From: Edaphobacter sp.
GTDB lineage: Bacteria > Acidobacteriota > Terriglobia > Terriglobales > Acidobacteriaceae
Direction: 5' to 3'
DNA length: 64,000 bases
NCBI GenBank assembly: GCA_025462645.1
Contig: JAOAPB010000018.1
Coordinates: 1 to 64,000 of the forward strand
In this document: piece after piece, positions 17,742 through 27,996 of the stretch
How positions within the stretch are numbered: position 1 is the first letter of the stretch
Layout: each line of letters starts with the position of its first letter
Translations under genes and position numbers: made by a program
Notes under the pieces: model-generated
Told to the model about the DNA's origin: nothing
The model's input: only the letters and a program-made list of their open reading frames with translations
Database searches by the model: none

Positions 17742-19061
17742 GTGTCCGCTCCGCTCCATCCCGACCGCTTCGGCTTCCTCCATATCGACCTCAACAGCTT
17801 CTTTGCGTCGGTGGAGCAGCAGTTGCACCCGGAGTATCGGGGGCGCCCGCTTGCTGTAGTGCCTACGATGGCGGATACGACGTGCTGTATCGCGGCCAGC
17901 TATGAGGCGAAGGCGCTGGGGATCAAGACCGGGACGCAAGTAGGTGAGGCGAAGAAGAGGTGCCCTGAGATTGTGCTGATCGAGGGGAACCACACGGAGT
18001 ATGCAAAGTACTCGAAGGCGATAGCCGATACAGTGGAGCTTTGCTGTCCGGTGGCGCATACACCCTCGATCGACGAGATGGTGTGCGAGCTGATGGGGCG
18101 GGAGCAGGAGCCGCCTCGGGCACGGAAGATTGCGCTCGAGATCAAGCAATCGATCTATAAGAATGTGGGCGTGGCGCTGCGTTGCTCGATTGGCATGGCT
18201 CCGAACCGGTATCTCGCGAAGATTGCGAGCGATATGCAGAAGCCGGATGGGTTGATCGGGCTGTTGCCTTCGCAGTTGCCTCGGGCCATTGCTCATCTGG
18301 AGTTGCGCGATCTGCCTGGGGTGGGGGCGAGGACCGAGGTGCGTCTGCATGCAAAGGGCATCACGACGATGGAGCAGCTGCTGGCGCTGGACCGCAGCGG
18401 CATGCACAAGCTTTGGGACAGCGTGTGGGGCGACCGGCTCTACCACTGGCTGAGGGGTGAGGCGACTGGAGACGATGGGGCTCCGGTGGAGAGCGGAATT
18501 CAGAAGTCGCTGGGACACTCGCATGTGATGGCGCCGGAACATCGCACGCCGGAGGGCTCGTGGGCGGTGGCGCACAAGCTGCTGCACAAGGCCGCGATGC
18601 GGTTGCGGATGGAGAAGTTCTACACGGGGTCGATGGCGGTGACGATACGGTACCAACTGACGAGAGAGCAAGCCGAGAGAGTGAAGTCGAAGAAACACTT
18701 CAGCGGCATCAAGCACTCCGGCTGGGGAGTGGAGGCGCGGTTTCGCGACTGCCAGGATACGCTGTCACTGCTCGACATACTGCGCGGGATATGGAAGCAG
18801 CGGCCACAGGGAGCGGAGTTTCAGCGACCCTTCTTTGTGGGGGTGACGCTGCGGAACCTGATTCCAGAGAGCGAGTACCAGGCGGAGTTGTTCGCCGATC
18901 CGAATAATCGTGCGGAGCTCTCTGCCACGATGGACAAGCTGAACCTGAAGTATGGGCATACGACGCTACACTTCGCGGGGATGCTGCCGGCGCGGGAGTC
19001 CGCACCCACGCGAATTGCGTTTACGCAGATTCCAGTACAGTACGGTGTGGACTACATGTAA
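17742..19061 (+). CDS. dinB: Y-family DNA polymerase (DinB/Pol IV-like)
   Basis: 439 residues from GTG 17742, longer than usual Pol IV (about 350-420). The palm N-terminus is [19 protein letters not shown], with the first metal-binding Asp and the FF steric-gate position. The second acidic pair is in [13 protein letters not shown], where families usually read YSIDEAFLD, so the flanking residues are unusual while Asp-Glu is kept. Helix-hairpin-helix [12 protein letters not shown] and a little-finger domain follow. I see no QxxLxLF-type clamp-binding end; the C-terminus is PVQYGVDYM. It performs error-prone translesion synthesis. It is divergent from the carboxylase gene. Confidence 0.88.
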   Translation: MSAPLHPDRFGFLHIDLNSFFASVEQQLHPEYRGRPLAVVPTMADTTCCIAASYEAKALGIKTGTQVGEAKKRCPEIVLIEGNHTEYAKYSKAIADTVELCCPVAHTPSIDEMVCELMGREQEPPRARKIALEIKQSIYKNVGVALRCSIGMAPNRYLAKIASDMQKPDGLIGLLPSQLPRAIAHLELRDLPGVGARTEVRLHAKGITTMEQLLALDRSGMHKLWDSVWGDRLYHWLRGEATGDDGAPVESGIQKSLGHSHVMAPEHRTPEGSWAVAHKLLHKAAMRLRMEKFYTGSMAVTIRYQLTREQAERVKSKKHFSGIKHSGWGVEARFRDCQDTLSLLDILRGIWKQRPQGAEFQRPFFVGVTLRNLIPESEYQAELFADPNNRAELSATMDKLNLKYGHTTLHFAGMLPARESAPTRIAFTQIPVQYGVDYM

Positions 19062-19227
19062 CCGTCTGAATCACCGCCGCACTGCTAGCCGTCGATGGTC
19101 TGAACCTTTTCCCCGATCGCCCGCTTCAATGAATGGCTCTAAAGTTCGACAGCGCAGGCAACCAATTTCGCGTAAGACACTTTCTGCCGCTCCTGCATCC
19201 GACGTTATGGAAGAGGAGACACTATTG

Positions 19228-19881
19228 ATGAATATTCAGGCCGTTCAATCCACGCTTCGGGCCGCGACTCTGTGCGGGACTGTCGTCCTGCTCGCCACAG
19301 GCTGTAACAAAAAGGCCGACAACAAGTTGAACTTCACCGACGCCATCAACACCTACTACAGTGCGCATCCTGCGTGCCTCTGGTCAGAGACGATCAAGTT
19401 CCCGGTGCAGGCAGACACCTCCGACACGAGCAAAACTACCGGCTACGATGCGCTTGTCGATCAAGGTGTGCTCGTCCGTACTACGGCCGAGAAGAAGAAG
19501 ATGATCATCGCCAGCAAGCAGGTGAACAACTACGACCTTTCGGACAAGGGCCGCTCTGCATGGACGGCCGATGTGCAGCAGCCCGGCTTCGGCAACTTCT
19601 GCTATGGCCATCGCAAGGTGAGCAGCATCGACAGCACCACGCCCACTACAAACGCGGTTGGAGCGACGACGCAGGTCAGCTATCACTACACCATCTCCGA
19701 TGCGCCTGCATGGGCCACCGCGGCTGAGACGCAAAACGCCTATCCGCAGATTCGCGCCGATCTGGCAGGTCCGCAGGCGGGACAGGTTACGCTCGCCAAT
19801 ACGGACAAGGGATGGGTAGTGTGGAGCGCCCCAGGGGAACGCAAGCCGGCCAGCAGCGCAGACGGCAAGGTTGTCGAGTAG
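19228..19881 (+). CDS. Lipoprotein of unknown function
   Basis: 217 residues from ATG 19228, preceded by GGAG; the frame extends upstream without support. The lipobox is VVLLATGCNKK, so Cys28-29 is lipidated and the protein is held at a membrane. The mature part has INTYYSAHPACLWSETIKFP, a helical LVDQGVLVRTTAEKKKMIIA, and FGNFCYGHRKVSSIDS, then an Ala/Thr-rich end. Acidobacterial proteins of this build are common and unnamed. A strong hairpin terminator ends it at 19898-19932. Confidence 0.75.
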   Translation: MNIQAVQSTLRAATLCGTVVLLATGCNKKADNKLNFTDAINTYYSAHPACLWSETIKFPVQADTSDTSKTTGYDALVDQGVLVRTTAEKKKMIIASKQVNNYDLSDKGRSAWTADVQQPGFGNFCYGHRKVSSIDSTTPTTNAVGATTQVSYHYTISDAPAWATAAETQNAYPQIRADLAGPQAGQVTLANTDKGWVVWSAPGERKPASSADGKVVE

Positions 19882-19897
19882 AATGTCAACAGATAAC

Positions 19898-19932
19898 ACG
19901 GGCCGGCAGATTCAATGAATCTGCCGGCCCGT
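19898..19932. terminator. Strong bidirectional terminator
   Basis: A 17-bp perfect stem (19898-19914 with 19916-19932, starting ACGGGCCGGCAGA) is followed by TTGTTTGT on the plus strand and lies between two convergent genes. Confidence 0.9.
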
Positions 19933-19949
19933 TTGTTTGTACTGTACTT

Positions 19950-22343
19950 CTACTGCTCCGGGGCTTCGCCTTCATTAGGCCCCATAGCTATGCCAGCCTG
20001 GACTTCGGCGTAGGCCTTCATCCGATACTCATGAGGCGGTACGTTACCGGCGAGGTAGCGAACAAAGTAGTCCCAGCGGCGACGAGCCATGTACTGCGCC
20101 GCTTCGGCGTACCCATGCTCTACGTTTGGGATCATGAGGAGGTCGAAGTCCTTGTTGGCTTTGATCAAGGCATCGACGACGAGCAGGGTGTTGTTGGGCG
20201 GGACGTTATTATCCATCGTTCCGTGAGCGAGTAGAAGATGGCCTTTCAGATTCTTAGCGATGTTCTGGTTGGCCTGGCTATCGTAGTTGCTGGTGCCATC
20301 GGGATTTTTTACCTCAAGACCGGCCCACTTCTCCGCCCAGTCGTCTTCATAGTCGCGCTGATCGTGATTGCCACTTTCAGCGATGCCTACCTTGAAGAAG
20401 TCCGGATAGTTGAACATGGCGGCCGCGGTGGCGTTGCCTCCGCCGGAGTGTCCGTAGATGCCGGCCTGGTTGACATCGATCCACGAATATCTCGCGGCGA
20501 GCTCCTTCATGCCGGCGACCTGGTCGGGGATGGTGTTGTCGCCAAGGTTGCCGTAGTAGAGCTCGTGAAAGGCCTTCGAACGCCAGGGTGTTCCCATGCC
20601 GTCGATGCAGACGACGATGAAGCCGAGCTCCGCCAGAGACTGCATATCGCGATGCGCCGCGGTGAAGCTGCGGCTTCCGCATGAGCCCGTCTGCGGACCA
20701 GGGTAGACGTTGTTCACGATGGGGTACTTCTTCGATGCGTCAAAGTTGGTGGGCTTGAAGAGGAAGCCGTAGAGATCGGTCTTGCCATCACGCGCCTTCA
20801 CCGTGATCGGCACAGGAGGAACCCAGCCAGCGGCTACAAGCTTCGTGATGTCCTGTTTGGCCACCTCGACGAGGACCTTGCCGTTGCTATCGCGGGCCAC
20901 TGCGGTCTTCGGCTGCGTCGGCGTCGAGTAGACATCGACAAAGTAGCGGCCATCGAACGAGCTGGTGACGGCATGATCAGCATTCTCCGGGGTCAGGAGC
21001 TTCTGGTCCTTGCCGTCGAAGCGAATGCTGTAGTAGTGGGAGAAGTAGGGGTCGCGCCCGTTCTCTTTTCCTGCGGCGAGGAAGTAGAGCTTGCGGGCAG
21101 CTTCGTCGACATACAGCACCTGCGTCACATTGCCTTCGCCATGGGTGATCTGGTTCTTCAGCTTGCCGGTGGTGAGGTCGTAGAGGTACATCTGTCCCCA
21201 GCCGTCGCGCTCGCTGAACCAGAGGATCTCGTTGGACTTGGGAAGGTACTTCCAGTTGACCTTGTCGTTGCCGCTCTCGTAGAACTTCGGGGCGGTCTCG
21301 CCCATGACCTCGCGTACGTCGCCGGTGGAGGCGTCGGCCACGCGGAACCACTCCTGCTTGTGATCGCGGGAGGTGGAGACGAAGGCGAGATGCGAGCTGT
21401 CGTCGCTCCACTGCACATCGTCCCAGCCGCTGCCGCCACGGCAGCTGATGTCGTCGCAGAGGGTGGAGCGATGCTGGTCGGGCGGCAGCTTCAGACGAAC
21501 TACCTTCGGTGAATCGACATCGATGATGACGCGCTCGATCATCGTCACATTGGCATCGCCGACCAAGGGGTACTTCCAGGCCTTCAGGGTGGGATGGCCG
21601 TTGGTTACAGGCACAAGGTACATCTCGCGGACCTTGCGCTGATCCTGCTGGAAGGTCGCGATCTTCTTGGAGTCGGGGGACCAGACAAGGATGGGATTGT
21701 CGCTCTGCTGCCAGCCGGCGTTGTCGGTGGCGTAGCCGTAGTCCTTCACGCCATCGGTGGTCAGCTGCGTCTCTTTGCCGGTGGCTATGTCGCGCACCCA
21801 GAGGTTGTAGTCGCGGATAAATGCGGCCTTCGTCTTGTCGGGCGAGATGTCGGGAGTACCACTTCCTTTACGACGTCCTGCACCCTTGGGCTTTGGCACT
21901 GCTGCGACTTGAGTGCAGACACCAGCGCCGCTAAGATCGCAATGGAACTGCCGCCCGTTTGCGGTCAGCCCGATAGTCTCACCGGAGAGCGTGAGGTCGG
22001 AGATGGGTAGCTGCGCTGCGTCGAAGGTCGTCTTGCCGCCAGAGCCAGCCGATAAGACGCGGGCCAGCTTTGCGTGATCGAACGCCGGACCCTTCGTACC
22101 TGTAGCCGGATCGACCAGCACAAAGGTTACGCCGTCGGGTCCTCGGTCGCGATACCAGAAGCGACCATCCACCAACCAAGTTGGGCTGTCCACGCTGTGA
22201 TAGACCAGCGGGTTGACGTTGTAGTTCATGAACTTCTCTGCGCGCGCATAGTCGTCCATCGTGAGCTGTCTTCCCTGAGAGAACGCGATTGCCGTTAGCG
22301 CACATCCCATCACAACCGCGAACAAACTCTTGCCCCAAGACAT
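19950..22343 (-). CDS. Secreted S9 family peptidase, dipeptidyl peptidase IV type
   Basis: 797 residues. The signal peptide is MSWGKSLFAVVMGCALTAIA followed by FSQ. An N-terminal beta-propeller (about 60-520) includes SPDSKKIATFQQDQRKV and LWFSERDGWGQMYLYDL. The C-terminal alpha/beta-hydrolase has the nucleophile elbow YGHSGGGNA, the Asp in HGTMDNNVPP and the His in NVEHGY. DPP IV enzymes remove X-Pro or X-Ala dipeptides from peptide N-termini. Location should be periplasmic. Together with the M28 peptidase it suggests use of proteinaceous substrates. Confidence 0.92.
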   Translation of the reverse strand: MSWGKSLFAVVMGCALTAIAFSQGRQLTMDDYARAEKFMNYNVNPLVYHSVDSPTWLVDGRFWYRDRGPDGVTFVLVDPATGTKGPAFDHAKLARVLSAGSGGKTTFDAAQLPISDLTLSGETIGLTANGRQFHCDLSGAGVCTQVAAVPKPKGAGRRKGSGTPDISPDKTKAAFIRDYNLWVRDIATGKETQLTTDGVKDYGYATDNAGWQQSDNPILVWSPDSKKIATFQQDQRKVREMYLVPVTNGHPTLKAWKYPLVGDANVTMIERVIIDVDSPKVVRLKLPPDQHRSTLCDDISCRGGSGWDDVQWSDDSSHLAFVSTSRDHKQEWFRVADASTGDVREVMGETAPKFYESGNDKVNWKYLPKSNEILWFSERDGWGQMYLYDLTTGKLKNQITHGEGNVTQVLYVDEAARKLYFLAAGKENGRDPYFSHYYSIRFDGKDQKLLTPENADHAVTSSFDGRYFVDVYSTPTQPKTAVARDSNGKVLVEVAKQDITKLVAAGWVPPVPITVKARDGKTDLYGFLFKPTNFDASKKYPIVNNVYPGPQTGSCGSRSFTAAHRDMQSLAELGFIVVCIDGMGTPWRSKAFHELYYGNLGDNTIPDQVAGMKELAARYSWIDVNQAGIYGHSGGGNATAAAMFNYPDFFKVGIAESGNHDQRDYEDDWAEKWAGLEVKNPDGTSNYDSQANQNIAKNLKGHLLLAHGTMDNNVPPNNTLLVVDALIKANKDFDLLMIPNVEHGYAEAAQYMARRRWDYFVRYLAGNVPPHEYRMKAYAEVQAGIAMGPNEGEAPEQ

Positions 22344-22465
22344 AGTTCAAGCCTCCGACTGCTTCACAGTCTCTTTCCGTTGAAGGATGAGGCATAGTCT
22401 ACCGTCATCCGCACACTTCGCAATAGATGGATCGCATGAGACTGCCGGACGCGGAGTATTGTGGG

Positions 22466-23242
22466 TCAGTCTTTGCCAGTATCTGAATCACGCACCTTCC
22501 ACAGCACCTGACGCAGAACCCCCATCCACACCGGCACATCGATGGAGGCAACTCCCATCCTCAGTGCCATACGCCTAACCTGACTCTCGTCGGAGTTAGC
22601 CGGATGGTGTCTGGTGTACCCGGTCTTCTGCAGCACTTCATGCAGAAGCGTCGTCAGCCGCTCTACCTCACCTGCTTTGGCGGCTACGAAGTCTGACGCT
22701 GCGACGGAGAGACCTGTCTGGCGAACCAGTTCATAGAGACACACCGCCACTGCCTGCCCTAGATTCAGCGAGGGGTGACGAACATCCTCGTGCTGTTGCA
22801 TCGGAATCGTCAGCAACCAGTTGCAGTGGCTCAGCTCTTCGTTGCTCAGGCCGGTCTTCTCTGACCCGAAGAGAATCGCGACACGGCCAGAGCCATCCTC
22901 CGGCGCAAGCTCATCGACAATCTTTGTCGCTGCCTCCGGCAGTGGGTGGAGCGGATGCTGCAGCGTTCGCTCGCCTACTGCCGTTGTTCCCACGACTAAG
23001 GTGCAGTCGGCTATAGCCTCCGCAACACTGTCGAACGTCGCCGCACCCGCCAGGATCGCAGACGCATCGACGGCGGAGCGAGCCGTTTCAAACGGGACCG
23101 GGTAGTCGTTCACGACGCGCAGATGACGGAAGCCGAAGTCGTGCATGGCTCGTGCCACCGCGCCAATGTTATTCGGATTGCGCGCCCGCACCAGCACTAC
23201 ACACACGCAGTCGAGTTGTTGCGAGCTCAGCACTCTCTCCAT
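22466..23242 (-). CDS. TrmJ-like SPOUT RNA 2'-O-methyltransferase
   Basis: 258 residues from ATG 23242; 34 residues of open frame before it are not supported. SpoU/TrmH motif 1 is VRARNPNNIGAVARAMHDFG, motif 2 VAILFGSEKTGLSNEEL, and motif 3 HPSLNLGQAVAVCLYEL, which forms the trefoil-knot AdoMet site. The C-terminal helical extension (about 170-258) and the GSEKTGL block fit TrmJ, which methylates Cm32/Um32 of tRNA. Other SPOUT substrates cannot be excluded. Confidence 0.85.
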   Translation of the reverse strand: MERVLSSQQLDCVCVVLVRARNPNNIGAVARAMHDFGFRHLRVVNDYPVPFETARSAVDASAILAGAATFDSVAEAIADCTLVVGTTAVGERTLQHPLHPLPEAATKIVDELAPEDGSGRVAILFGSEKTGLSNEELSHCNWLLTIPMQQHEDVRHPSLNLGQAVAVCLYELVRQTGLSVAASDFVAAKAGEVERLTTLLHEVLQKTGYTRHHPANSDESQVRRMALRMGVASIDVPVWMGVLRQVLWKVRDSDTGKD

Positions 23243-23260
23243 TTTAGGTGCAAAAAGATA

Positions 23261-23290
23261 GAGCGATCGGAGGGAGTATCCCGATCGCTC
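23261..23290 (-). terminator. Terminator of the YXWGXW-type gene
   Basis: GAGCGATCGG (23261-23270) pairs with CCGATCGCTC (23281-23290). On the minus strand it is followed by TATCTTTTTG, so it ends the transcript of 23341-24249. Confidence 0.85.
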
Positions 23291-23340
23291 CAGCTTTCTA
23301 CCAGAGACAAGGCTGCAAGACTTCCGTTCTACCGTGGTAA

Positions 23341-24249
23341 TCAACGCTGGTTGTGGTTCTCGTTGCGAATCTGCTGGCTGGCACGATTCTGTTCGCGATT
23401 CACCTGCTGGTGCTCCTGCTGGGTCAGATGACCACCGTTCGCCTGACGGTCTGCGCGGACCTGCTGATTGACCTGCTGCTGACGGTTTTCCGCATGGACT
23501 GCCTCACCCGGAGTCATCTGCCCCGAGCGAACACCGTTCGCGATGCGCTGCTGCTGGTTGTTCTCCCGCTGGCCGACGGTGGATACCGCCATGGTGTGCG
23601 GACGCCCTCCGTTTACCGAGGCGAGTTGTCCGCGATCCTGCCGCATCGCTTGTTCGTGGCTTATTTGATTGGAAGTCGCCTGGAAGCGCTGCTCGCGGAA
23701 CGCAGCCTGCTCCTGGGCGTTGGCACGAACCTGCACACCGCCGTTACCGCCGTTATAGCTGACGCGGCTGTAGTGGTTGTTCACAATGACGGTCTTGTTG
23801 TAGACGTTGTGAACATTGATTACGTTGATGTTGTTCACGGTGCGGTTATAGGCGAAGGCTCCATTGCGCCAGTAGCCGCCCTCGTATCCCACGCCGCCAT
23901 AGCCGAAGCCGTAGTTCACACCGCCGTAGAAGCCGACGTGCGGTCCCCAATAGCCAGCGTGGAAGATGTAGGCGCCGCTACTCCATCCCCAATAGCCAGG
24001 AGTCCAGAGCACGCCTACGGCAGGCGGCCTCACCCATACGCCGGGAACCCAATAGTAGCCTGCCGGCGCATAAGCCCAATAGCCCGGTGTCCAGAGATAG
24101 CCATCGCCTGGACAGAGCGGCTGCGTGTAGACAGGCAGCGCGGGCGGCGCGATGTTTACAGAGATGATCACTCCTGCAAACGAGGCAGCGGGCACAAGCA
24201 TCAGAGCTGCCGCCAGGACAAACTTATGAATTGAACTAAAAGATCGCAT
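23341..24249 (-). CDS. Secreted YXWGXW/YXWVPG-repeat protein with Gln-rich tail
   Basis: 302 residues. A signal peptide ends at SFAG. Residues 45-130 are tandem Tyr/Trp/Gly/Pro repeats (GYLWTPGYWAYAPAGYYWVP, WTPGYWGWSSGAY), the repeat type called YXWGXW. From about 185 on the protein is Gln/Asn/Arg-rich and coiled, with QEQAAFREQRFQATSNQ and many Gln pairs, and ends NHNQR. It probably is an exported surface or periplasmic structural protein. No enzymatic motif is present. Its low-complexity coding produces long antisense frames that are not genes. Confidence 0.8.
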   Translation of the reverse strand: MRSFSSIHKFVLAAALMLVPAASFAGVIISVNIAPPALPVYTQPLCPGDGYLWTPGYWAYAPAGYYWVPGVWVRPPAVGVLWTPGYWGWSSGAYIFHAGYWGPHVGFYGGVNYGFGYGGVGYEGGYWRNGAFAYNRTVNNINVINVHNVYNKTVIVNNHYSRVSYNGGNGGVQVRANAQEQAAFREQRFQATSNQISHEQAMRQDRGQLASVNGGRPHTMAVSTVGQRENNQQQRIANGVRSGQMTPGEAVHAENRQQQVNQQVRADRQANGGHLTQQEHQQVNREQNRASQQIRNENHNQR

Positions 24250-24542
24250 TGCATCAACCTCCAAATGGCATCACGCCTAAAGACCGACTTCCTCACATAT
24301 CGACCGGGCCACTAACGAATGCCCGGTCCAGGGTATGCACGTAATGACCCGTTATTTATCCGGAAGTTGTCGCCACTTTTTATCAAGCGTTGCGATGTTG
24401 TAACCAAAGCCTTCTATTTTCTGCAACGTTCAACGTTGAGCCGCATCGCAACCGCGCTCGATTTAATCTCTGCGCAGCGCTCATCTACACTCGAAGTTGC
24501 GGCCTTCAATATAGTCAGATCAGCGCCCCCAGATTTTTTTGC

Positions 24543-26336
24543 ATGTCAGATAACTTTGCACAGACCGTGAAGCAGCAGGCAGACATCGTCAAGATCATCG
24601 GCGACTACGTGAAGCTGCGCAAGACCGGCGCACAGAACTACACCGGACTCTGCCCCTTCCACAAGGAGAAGACGGGCTCCTTCTCCGTCAATGCGAACCA
24701 TGGCTACTTCTATTGCTTTGGCTGTCACGAGAAGGGAGATGTCTTCACCTTCGTGATGAAGCTCGAGAACATCAGCTTCCCGGAGGCGACTCGCGTCGTC
24801 GCCACCAAGTGCGGCATACCTCTGCCCAAACGCGAGTTCAACTCGCCCGAGGAGGCTCGCGAGGCAGGACTGCGCCGCCAGCTCATCGACATCCACGAGG
24901 CGGCGACGCAGTACTTCGAGGCGCATCTGAAGAGCCCCGAAGCTGCGCGGGCACGCGAGTACCTCACCGGACGCGGTGTTACCCCAGAGACGATTGCGAA
25001 GTTCCGCATCGGCTATGCTCCCGACGACTTCAACGACATGCGCGACCGCCTGAAGCCGCACTTCAATGAAGAGGCCATGCGCGCCAGCGGCCTCTTCAGC
25101 TCGAAGGAGCAGGCCGATGGAACGCAAGGACAGCTCTACGCGCGCTTCCGCAAGCGCATCACCTTTCCCATCGCGAACGAGCAGGGCAAGACCATCGCCT
25201 TCACCGCGCGTGCTCTCGACTCAGACGAGAAGTCCGGCCCCAAGTACATGAACTCGCCCGAGACCGCGCTCTACACCAAGGGTCAGGTGCTCTTCAACCT
25301 CGACAAGGCGAAGGCCGACATGCGCACCAACGACTTCGCGCTGTTGGTCGAAGGCCAGATGGACTGCATCTCGGTCTACATGGCCGGAATCAGGAACGTC
25401 CTCGCGACCTCGGGCACAGCGTTTACCGAGATGCAGGTGCGCCTGCTCAGCCGCTTTACCAAGCGCGTCGTCGTGAACTTCGACCCAGACCAGGCCGGAG
25501 CAAACGCCGCAGAGAAGTCGATCGCGCTGCTGACGGAAGAGGACTTCGAGGTGAAGGTCATCGCTCTCGAAGGCGGGCTCGACCCTGACCGCTACGTTCG
25601 CGAGCAGGGCATTCAAGCCTATATGGCTGCACTTCGCACCGCAAAGCGGCACAGCGACTACCTCATCGACCGCGCGCGCCAGCTCTTCCCTGCCCGCACC
25701 GCCGACGCGAAGGTCAAGGCGATGAACTTCCTTCTGCCGCATATCCGCCGGATGCCCAACCGCATCCACCGCGACGAGTTCGCCGCCGACGCCGCGCAAA
25801 AGCTGGGTATCGACTCGGCCATCATGCGTCTGGAGCTGAAGCAGGCCGCGGCACAGCGGGTCGAGAGCGTCCGCTCGCACACGCAGGATCCCGCCAGCGA
25901 GAACGAACGCATCCTTCTCCGCGCGTTGGTCCTCCCCGAAGGTGATCCGGCCCGCACTCTCGCTGCCGATCAGCTCTCGCAGCATCCTGAGTGGTACGAC
26001 AGCCTTCCCGCAGCGCCTGTCCTCGAAGCGCTCGCGCATGCGCCTGCGCCGCCCAATCCGCTCGACGCGGCACCCGATCAACCCAGCCGGGCCCTGCTTG
26101 CCCGCGCCCTGCAACAGCACGACGACCCCGCCGATGCAAGCTCAAGCAACGCAAGCCAATCCATGACGGAACAAGTGGAGAATGCCCTGCACACGCTGGA
26201 ACGCCGACGACTGGAGCGACGTCAGCGTGAGGTCCGCTCTCTCCTCGCAGAGGCTGACCGGCGTGGCGACCAGGCGATGCTCGCCACACTTACCGCAGAG
26301 AAGCTTCAGATTGATCGCACGCTTCGTCAGTTCTAA
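24543..26336 (+). CDS. dnaG: DNA primase
   Basis: 597 residues from ATG 24543 (MSDNFAQTVKQQADIVKIIG); the open frame before it is unsupported. The CHC2 zinc finger is GLCPFHKEKTGSF with YCFGCHEKGD. The catalytic core contains the TOPRIM blocks LLVEGQMDCISVYMAG and VNFDPDQAGANAA. The C-terminal DnaB-interacting helical domain begins near 450 and includes a proline/alanine-rich linker (APAPPNPLDAAPDQP). It makes RNA primers at the replication fork. rpoD lies 2.1 kb downstream, recalling the rpsU-dnaG-rpoD macromolecular synthesis layout with a flippase gene inserted and rpsU absent. Confidence 0.97.
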   Translation: MSDNFAQTVKQQADIVKIIGDYVKLRKTGAQNYTGLCPFHKEKTGSFSVNANHGYFYCFGCHEKGDVFTFVMKLENISFPEATRVVATKCGIPLPKREFNSPEEAREAGLRRQLIDIHEAATQYFEAHLKSPEAARAREYLTGRGVTPETIAKFRIGYAPDDFNDMRDRLKPHFNEEAMRASGLFSSKEQADGTQGQLYARFRKRITFPIANEQGKTIAFTARALDSDEKSGPKYMNSPETALYTKGQVLFNLDKAKADMRTNDFALLVEGQMDCISVYMAGIRNVLATSGTAFTEMQVRLLSRFTKRVVVNFDPDQAGANAAEKSIALLTEEDFEVKVIALEGGLDPDRYVREQGIQAYMAALRTAKRHSDYLIDRARQLFPARTADAKVKAMNFLLPHIRRMPNRIHRDEFAADAAQKLGIDSAIMRLELKQAAAQRVESVRSHTQDPASENERILLRALVLPEGDPARTLAADQLSQHPEWYDSLPAAPVLEALAHAPAPPNPLDAAPDQPSRALLARALQQHDDPADASSSNASQSMTEQVENALHTLERRRLERRQREVRSLLAEADRRGDQAMLATLTAEKLQIDRTLRQF

Positions 26337-26433
26337 ACCGTCGCAGTCACACTCCCGTATCCTTCGCACGATAGAATGGCCTTAGCGGTAAATTCTTGGC
26401 CGTAATCCTCCCCGGAGACCAGCAACCCCGCAC

Positions 26434-27942
26434 ATGGCTGTCTTTCAACGTATCCTCAAGAATCTGGGCGCCATGTTTACCGGCCGTCTGCTGACCATCA
26501 TCCAGCAGGTCATCGTTCCGCCCATCTTCATCCACCGCTACTCCACGGCCAGCTTCGGCGAGTGGGGTGTCCTCTCGGGCGCCGTCGCCGCCCTGGGCAT
26601 GCTGAACTTCGGCGTTCAGACCTACATGAACCAGGACCTCGCCGTCCGCTATAACCAAGGCGACATCGACGGCCACCAGAGACGCCAGTCGACCGCACTA
26701 AGACTGCTGGGCGGCATCATTCTCACCGCCGCCATACTCTCGCTCTCTATCTTCGCCATACCGCTGGACACTCTCCTCAGGCTCGACATCGGCCGCCATG
26801 CCGCGCAGCTCACCGCGTACCTGCTCGCCTGCCAGGTCCTGCTCAATATCCTCTACGGCTACTTCACCGGAATCTTCATGGGCGTTGCCCTGGCCCATCG
26901 CGGAGCCTACTGGAGCAACTTCCAGGCGTTCCTGACTGCCCTGGGCCTGCTTCTCTGCGTCTCGCTCCGCCTGCCCTTCCCCGTCCTGGCCGGCGTCCAG
27001 GTGTTGACCATGCTCTTCTCCATCGCCTGCGTGCTCATCGACATCCGCCGCACCGCGCCCGACCTCTTCCCCAACCTCCGCTACTGGGACCGCGCCGTCG
27101 TCAAGGACATCCTGAAGCCCAGCGGCTACTTCGGCCTCATCACCATCTGCACCTTCCTCACCTATCAGGCACCGCTGATCGTCCTGCAACGCATACTCGG
27201 CCCGGTGGCGGTCGCCGGCTTCATCGTCATGCGGCTGGTCTTCTCCATGTGCCGCCAGATCCTCTCCATCTTTACCCAGTCCATGGGCGCCGAGATCACC
27301 AATCTCTTCGCCCGCCGCGACTGGCCCGGCCTCGCCCGCCTCTACGACTACTCCGAGCGCTTCGTCTTCTTCCTGATCCCGCTGGTCAACACCGGCGTCC
27401 TTCTCATCTCGCCCCTGCTCATCACCGTCTGGATGCACAAGCGCGCCGAGCTCTTCTCGCCCTATCCCTACGTCCTCTCGGCTGCCATCTCCATGGTCAT
27501 CAGCCTCAAAGAGCACAAGTACCAGTTCCAGTTTTCCACCAACACGCACGAATCGCTCGCCCGAATCATGTTCTTCAGCTATCTCGCCATGATCGTGGTC
27601 TCCATCGGCGTCGTACATGTTGCCGGCGTCGTTGGCTTTCTCTGGACCTGGCTGGCAATCGAACTGGTTCAGGTCGTCCGCATCGTCCGCCTCAACATGG
27701 ATCTATTCAGCGGCCACGATCCCATCGAGTTCACCTGCCTGCGCCGGCTTGTGGGGATATGCGTTCCCGCGCTGTTGTTATCCTTCTTGATCCTGCAGCG
27801 AAGCGCGGCCTATCCCCTGCTCTGGCAACTGGGAATCTCCGTCGCAGCCGGCTTGGTCATCGCCGGGGTGTCATGGCATCTCTTCGGCATGAACACGGTC
27901 TTCAAGAAGATGTCCGGCACCCTCTCCCGCAAGTTTGCTTAG
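26434..27942 (+). CDS. Polysaccharide/lipid-linked oligosaccharide flippase (Wzx/MATE-like)
   Basis: 502 residues, about 12-14 membrane segments evenly spread from residue 15 to 490. The start MFTGRLLTIIQQVIVPPIFI resembles the first helix of polysaccharide biosynthesis C-type proteins, and GFIVMRLVFSMCRQILSIFT lies mid-protein. It should move undecaprenyl-linked sugars across the inner membrane. Glycosyltransferases are not adjacent, so substrate and cluster are unknown. It sits between dnaG and rpoD, 97 bp after dnaG. Confidence 0.85.
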   Translation: MAVFQRILKNLGAMFTGRLLTIIQQVIVPPIFIHRYSTASFGEWGVLSGAVAALGMLNFGVQTYMNQDLAVRYNQGDIDGHQRRQSTALRLLGGIILTAAILSLSIFAIPLDTLLRLDIGRHAAQLTAYLLACQVLLNILYGYFTGIFMGVALAHRGAYWSNFQAFLTALGLLLCVSLRLPFPVLAGVQVLTMLFSIACVLIDIRRTAPDLFPNLRYWDRAVVKDILKPSGYFGLITICTFLTYQAPLIVLQRILGPVAVAGFIVMRLVFSMCRQILSIFTQSMGAEITNLFARRDWPGLARLYDYSERFVFFLIPLVNTGVLLISPLLITVWMHKRAELFSPYPYVLSAAISMVISLKEHKYQFQFSTNTHESLARIMFFSYLAMIVVSIGVVHVAGVVGFLWTWLAIELVQVVRIVRLNMDLFSGHDPIEFTCLRRLVGICVPALLLSFLILQRSAAYPLLWQLGISVAAGLVIAGVSWHLFGMNTVFKKMSGTLSRKFA

Positions 27943-27996
27943 ATAACTCCCAAAGAAGCGCTAAGCTTCAATGTTTGCTATAAGTTAGTATAAAAA

